Positions 21,755 to 24,205 of a DNA stretch of 24,205 bases are shown here, piece by piece. The translations under genes and the position numbers were made by a program. Numbering within the stretch: position 1 is the stretch's first letter; each line of letters starts with the position of its first letter. The notes beneath the pieces are model-generated. The model had not been told where the DNA came from and searched no databases. It was given only the letters and a program-made list of their open reading frames with translations. The stretch is from Maricaulis sp048269565 (GTDB lineage: Bacteria > Pseudomonadota > Alphaproteobacteria > Caulobacterales > Maricaulaceae): the NCBI RefSeq assembly GCF_048269565.1, contig NZ_JBLXIK010000014.1, forward strand, positions 1 to 24,205. Direction: 5' to 3'.

Positions 21755-23914
21755 CTATTCGCCTCGCGCTGCGCCGCCAAACAGGCCGCCAAGAATGGCG
21801 CCCAGCCCGCGCTTGCTGTCCCGAGCGCCCGCTTGCGTCCCGGCGCCCGCGCCGTCCTGCGGCCCCTCGCCGGTCCATTCGCCGGTGACCGGATCGACGC
21901 CCAGCGCGGCGATGCGGTCATCAAACCCGTCCAGGAACCCGGCATAGGCCGCCGTTGAGTTGAGATGATCCGTGGAGGCGGGCTTGCGCACCTGCACCGA
22001 GCTGAAGGTCATCACCGAGCGTTCCTGCAGGTGGAAATCGAGACATTTCCGGCTCCAGCCAAGCCCGGTGCGGGCGATCACATAACGCAGCCGGGCCTCG
22101 AAATCGGCGACCAGCGCCTCATACTGCAACGTCGTATAGCGCCGCGGCAGATTGGCCGCCCAATGGGCACACAGCCGCGCATGTTCGGCATAATAGTGAG
22201 CAATATCATCGAGATCATGGGCGAAGGGCCATTGCCGCGAGAAATTGCGGCGATAGATCGAGAACGCCGTCTCCACCGGCCGCCGACGGATATGGATGAC
22301 CGGCGCTTCCGGGAAAAGCTGGCGGATCAGCCCGACAGCGAGGAAATTGGACGGCTGCTTGTCCGTCACCCATTGCGCCTGGTCGAGGCCCAGCTCTGCA
22401 TGCTGCGAGAAGTAGCGGGTGCGCCAGGCCATGCGCTGCATCACCGGAATCTCTCCGCCTGACCAGCCGGTACTCCGGGCCCAGCCGAGGAACTCCTCCA
22501 GAATGAAGGGCATCGCGCTCAACTCACCGCCGGCCGTCACATCGTCATGGGCGGCGATCGCCGCCTCGATCAGCGTCGTGCCCGACCGCGGCATGCCGAC
22601 AATGAAGATCGGCCGGGCCTGCGTGATCGCCGGCAGGGCTGCGCATTCGGCCTCCGCCGGGAACATCGCCATCAGCGCGTCCGTTCGCGCCGCCTGGGCG
22701 CTGCGATCATAGCCGCCCGATGCCGCGTGACCATGCTGGATTTTCTTGGTCGCATTGGCGCGCGTCCAGGCCTGGAAGGCCGACTGCGGCTGCTGGCGCC
22801 GGTGCAGCGCATCGCCGAGGGCAAACAGTCCGATCGCCTGGCGGTCGGCAGCGAGGCCGGGCTCCTCCACCCCCGCCTGCAGCGCTTCCAGCTCCGCATC
22901 GGTCAGACGCCCCGACGCAACCTCACACAATTGCCCATAGGCTTCCAGATGCCCCGGATCGCTTTCCAGCGCCCGGCGGCACAGCGCCTCGGCCTCCGCG
23001 AATGCACCCAGAAAGGTATGCACCCGCGCCAGGCCGAACGCCGCCTCGGCATTGCCCGGTTCAAGCGCCAGCGCCTTCTCGAACAGGGCCCGGGCTGCCG
23101 GGATATCGCGAGCGCCCAGCACCAGCCGTCCCAGCGCCGCCCAATTGTCCGCGACTTCAGGGTCGGCTTCGGCAACGGGTTGATAGATCCGGGCCGCTCG
23201 CGCGTAAAAACCGAGCTGCCCCAGCGCCAGCGCCTGCGCGCTCAGGGCCTCATGCTCGCCGGGCGCGGCATCGACCCAGCTCTTGGCCAACCGCTCCATC
23301 GCGGCCCAGTCGCCGGACTGGCGCGCCAGCGCCGTGCGCAGCCGCAACACCTCGGGATGGCCGGCCAGACCGGTCTGCTCGGCGACATCAAGGGCATGGC
23401 GGGTCGCCGCGATGTCAGAGAGTTCGATACACGCCCCGGCGAGACGAAGCGCGATCTGTGGCCGCGCCGGATGCTCCGCGCCTGTCTCGAGCGCCCGTTG
23501 CAGCGCCCGGGCCGCGACGGCGAAATCACCGGCGCGCCCGGCCAGATCCCCCAGCCGGCCCCAGGCGTCAAACATGTCCGGCGCCAGCCGCGTCGCTTCG
23601 GTGGCCGCGGCCAGCGCACGATCGGGATCGCCGAGCAATTCCCACTGGATCGAACGGTAAAGGTGCAATTGCGGCAAGGCAGGATTGGCGGCCTCGGCCT
23701 TGTCGAGCCAGGCGCGGCCCGCCTCGACCGCGCCGCTCTCCAGGTCACAGACCCCCAGCAGGCACATCGCAGCCGCATTGGCCGGGTCGAGCGCGAATAC
23801 GTCGTGACAGCTCAGCCGAGCCGCATCGAACTGGTCGCTCAACCGCTGCCGGTTCGCCTGCTCCAGAAGGCGCGCGATCGCGCCGCCCTGCCCGGTGTCC
23901 GCTGTGTTTGCCAT
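21755..23914 (-). CDS. TPR protein with C-terminal PAPS-type sulfotransferase domain
   Basis: The open frame reaches 24049, but its first 45 codons overlap the tuf terminator. ATG at 23912-23914 (MANTADTGQGGAIARLLEQA) is preferred, giving 719 aa; no strong ribosome binding site marks it. Residues 1 to about 400 are TPR-like helical repeats. The C-terminal third has the sulfotransferase 5'-phosphosulfate loop PIFIVGMPRSGTTLIEAAIA (about 434-453), a VTDKQPSNF segment, and the 3'-phosphate motif VIHIRRRPVETAFSIYRRNF (about 538-558). These predict transfer of sulfate from PAPS to an unknown acceptor, perhaps one presented by the TPRs. The tail after about residue 690 is Gly-rich. It is the first gene of a two-gene unit with the oxygenase protein. 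Confidence 0.87.
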   Translation of the reverse strand: MANTADTGQGGAIARLLEQANRQRLSDQFDAARLSCHDVFALDPANAAAMCLLGVCDLESGAVEAGRAWLDKAEAANPALPQLHLYRSIQWELLGDPDRALAAATEATRLAPDMFDAWGRLGDLAGRAGDFAVAARALQRALETGAEHPARPQIALRLAGACIELSDIAATRHALDVAEQTGLAGHPEVLRLRTALARQSGDWAAMERLAKSWVDAAPGEHEALSAQALALGQLGFYARAARIYQPVAEADPEVADNWAALGRLVLGARDIPAARALFEKALALEPGNAEAAFGLARVHTFLGAFAEAEALCRRALESDPGHLEAYGQLCEVASGRLTDAELEALQAGVEEPGLAADRQAIGLFALGDALHRRQQPQSAFQAWTRANATKKIQHGHAASGGYDRSAQAARTDALMAMFPAEAECAALPAITQARPIFIVGMPRSGTTLIEAAIAAHDDVTAGGELSAMPFILEEFLGWARSTGWSGGEIPVMQRMAWRTRYFSQHAELGLDQAQWVTDKQPSNFLAVGLIRQLFPEAPVIHIRRRPVETAFSIYRRNFSRQWPFAHDLDDIAHYYAEHARLCAHWAANLPRRYTTLQYEALVADFEARLRYVIARTGLGWSRKCLDFHLQERSVMTFSSVQVRKPASTDHLNSTAAYAGFLDGFDDRIAALGVDPVTGEWTGEGPQDGAGAGTQAGARDSKRGLGAILGGLFGGAARGE

Positions 23915-24012
23915 GCCCGTCAGGCCCCGCTTCCGGCTGGTTCCAGCTGTCACACTTACCGCGTTCAGCCACACGGGTGAATGCCCGCCTGCAGACCGCC
24001 CGGCGCGCCAGC

Positions 24013-24042
24013 AAAAAGGGCGACCCGCATCGCGGATCGCCC
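24013..24042 (-). terminator. Intrinsic terminator after tuf (copy 2)
   Basis: The minus-strand RNA forms an 11-bp stem, GGGCGATCCGC / GCGGGTCGCCC with one G-U pair, loop GAT, followed by TTTTT. It starts about 27 nt after the tuf stop. It is a strong terminator and should end the tuf message before the accessory block, so tRNA-Trp and secE are not simply in the tuf transcript here. Confidence 0.93.
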
Positions 24043-24068
24043 CTCTCACTCAGACACTGTCTGTCAGG

Positions 24069-24205
24069 CTATTCGACGATTTTCGAGACGACGCCGGCAC
24101 CGACGGTGCGGCCGCCTTCGCGGATGGCGAAGCGGAGCTTCTCTTCCATCGCGATCGGAACGATCAGTTCGACGTTCAGCTCGACATTATCGCCAGGCAT
24201 GACCA
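24069..24205 (-). CDS. tuf: Elongation factor Tu, C-terminal fragment (copy 2, runs off window)
   Basis: Only the last 44 codons plus stop are present. The reading VMPGDNVELNVELIVPIAME continues EKLRFAIREGGRTVGAGVVS and ends KIVE, the conserved C-terminal barrel of EF-Tu. The TAG stop is at 24069-24071. It is the second tuf of the window and lies in the same orientation as the N-terminal fragment at 1-117. The two fragments cover opposite ends of the gene, so their identity to each other cannot be judged here. Confidence 0.97.
   Translation of the reverse strand, partial: VMPGDNVELNVELIVPIAMEEKLRFAIREGGRTVGAGVVSKIVE

Noticed and set aside
22547..23980. 477-codon plus-strand open frame opposite the sulfotransferase gene
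   Set aside because: The minus-strand frame carries clear TPR and PAPS-binding motifs. The plus-strand translation is Arg/Gln-rich without recognisable motifs.
15405..24042. Integrative element inserted at tRNA-Trp
   Set aside because: No integrase, relaxase, phage gene or duplicated tRNA end was seen, and the tRNA is intact, so insertion is left as a question only.

Overview
The window is a high-GC stretch in which every gene I can support lies on the minus strand. It looks like an alphaproteobacterial chromosome. Reading along the minus strand, the order is tuf (3' end only), an accessory block, tRNA-Trp, secE, nusG, rplK, rplA, rplJ, rplL, rpoB, rpoC, rpsL, rpsG, fusA, tuf (5' end only). 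The linkage tuf-trnW-secE-nusG-rplKAJL-rpoBC-rpsLG-fusA-tuf is typical of Alphaproteobacteria. The large TonB-dependent receptor beside TPR/sulfotransferase and TPR/oxygenase proteins suggests a marine, Caulobacterales-like lineage (Maricaulis/Hyphomonas type). That lineage call is inference from gene style, not a database match.

Region 1 (1-3464) is the str operon: rpsL, rpsG, fusA and the first 39 codons of a tuf gene. It has its own sigma70-type promoter (TTGACG-17-TAGTTT) with a perfect inverted repeat just upstream, and a leader of about 170 nt that can fold. It is insulated from rpoC by a strong intrinsic terminator. Region 2 (3465-15480) is the transcription/translation core: rpoC, rpoB, the L7/L12, L10, L1 and L11 genes, nusG, secE and tRNA-Trp. 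Three spacers carry RNA structure worth attention: an L1-site-like element before rplK, a 307-nt leader before rplJ with mutually exclusive pairings close to the ribosome binding site, and a hairpin-rich rplL-rpoB spacer.

Region 3 (15481-24068) separates tuf from tRNA-Trp by about 8.6 kb. It holds, in transcription order, a TPR protein with a C-terminal PAPS-type sulfotransferase domain, a TPR protein with a C-terminal 2-oxoglutarate/Fe(II) oxygenase-like domain (stop and start codons abut), a large TonB-dependent outer-membrane receptor with its own promoter and terminator, and an orphan class I methyltransferase. The first tuf is closed by an intrinsic terminator, so the block is probably transcribed independently. 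Region 4 (24069-24205) is the 3' end of the second tuf.

The core genes work together in translation elongation (EF-Tu, EF-G, S12, S7, L11, L1, L10, L7/L12), RNA synthesis (beta, beta'), transcription-translation coupling (NusG) and protein export (SecE). The accessory block looks like a surface-uptake and modification module: a receptor plus two TPR-tethered modifying enzymes whose targets cannot be read from sequence. I found no CRISPR array, insertion sequence, prophage or toxin-antitoxin pair. The strongest candidates for something undescribed are the rplJ leader, the str-operon leader/operator and the sulfotransferase-oxygenase-receptor block.
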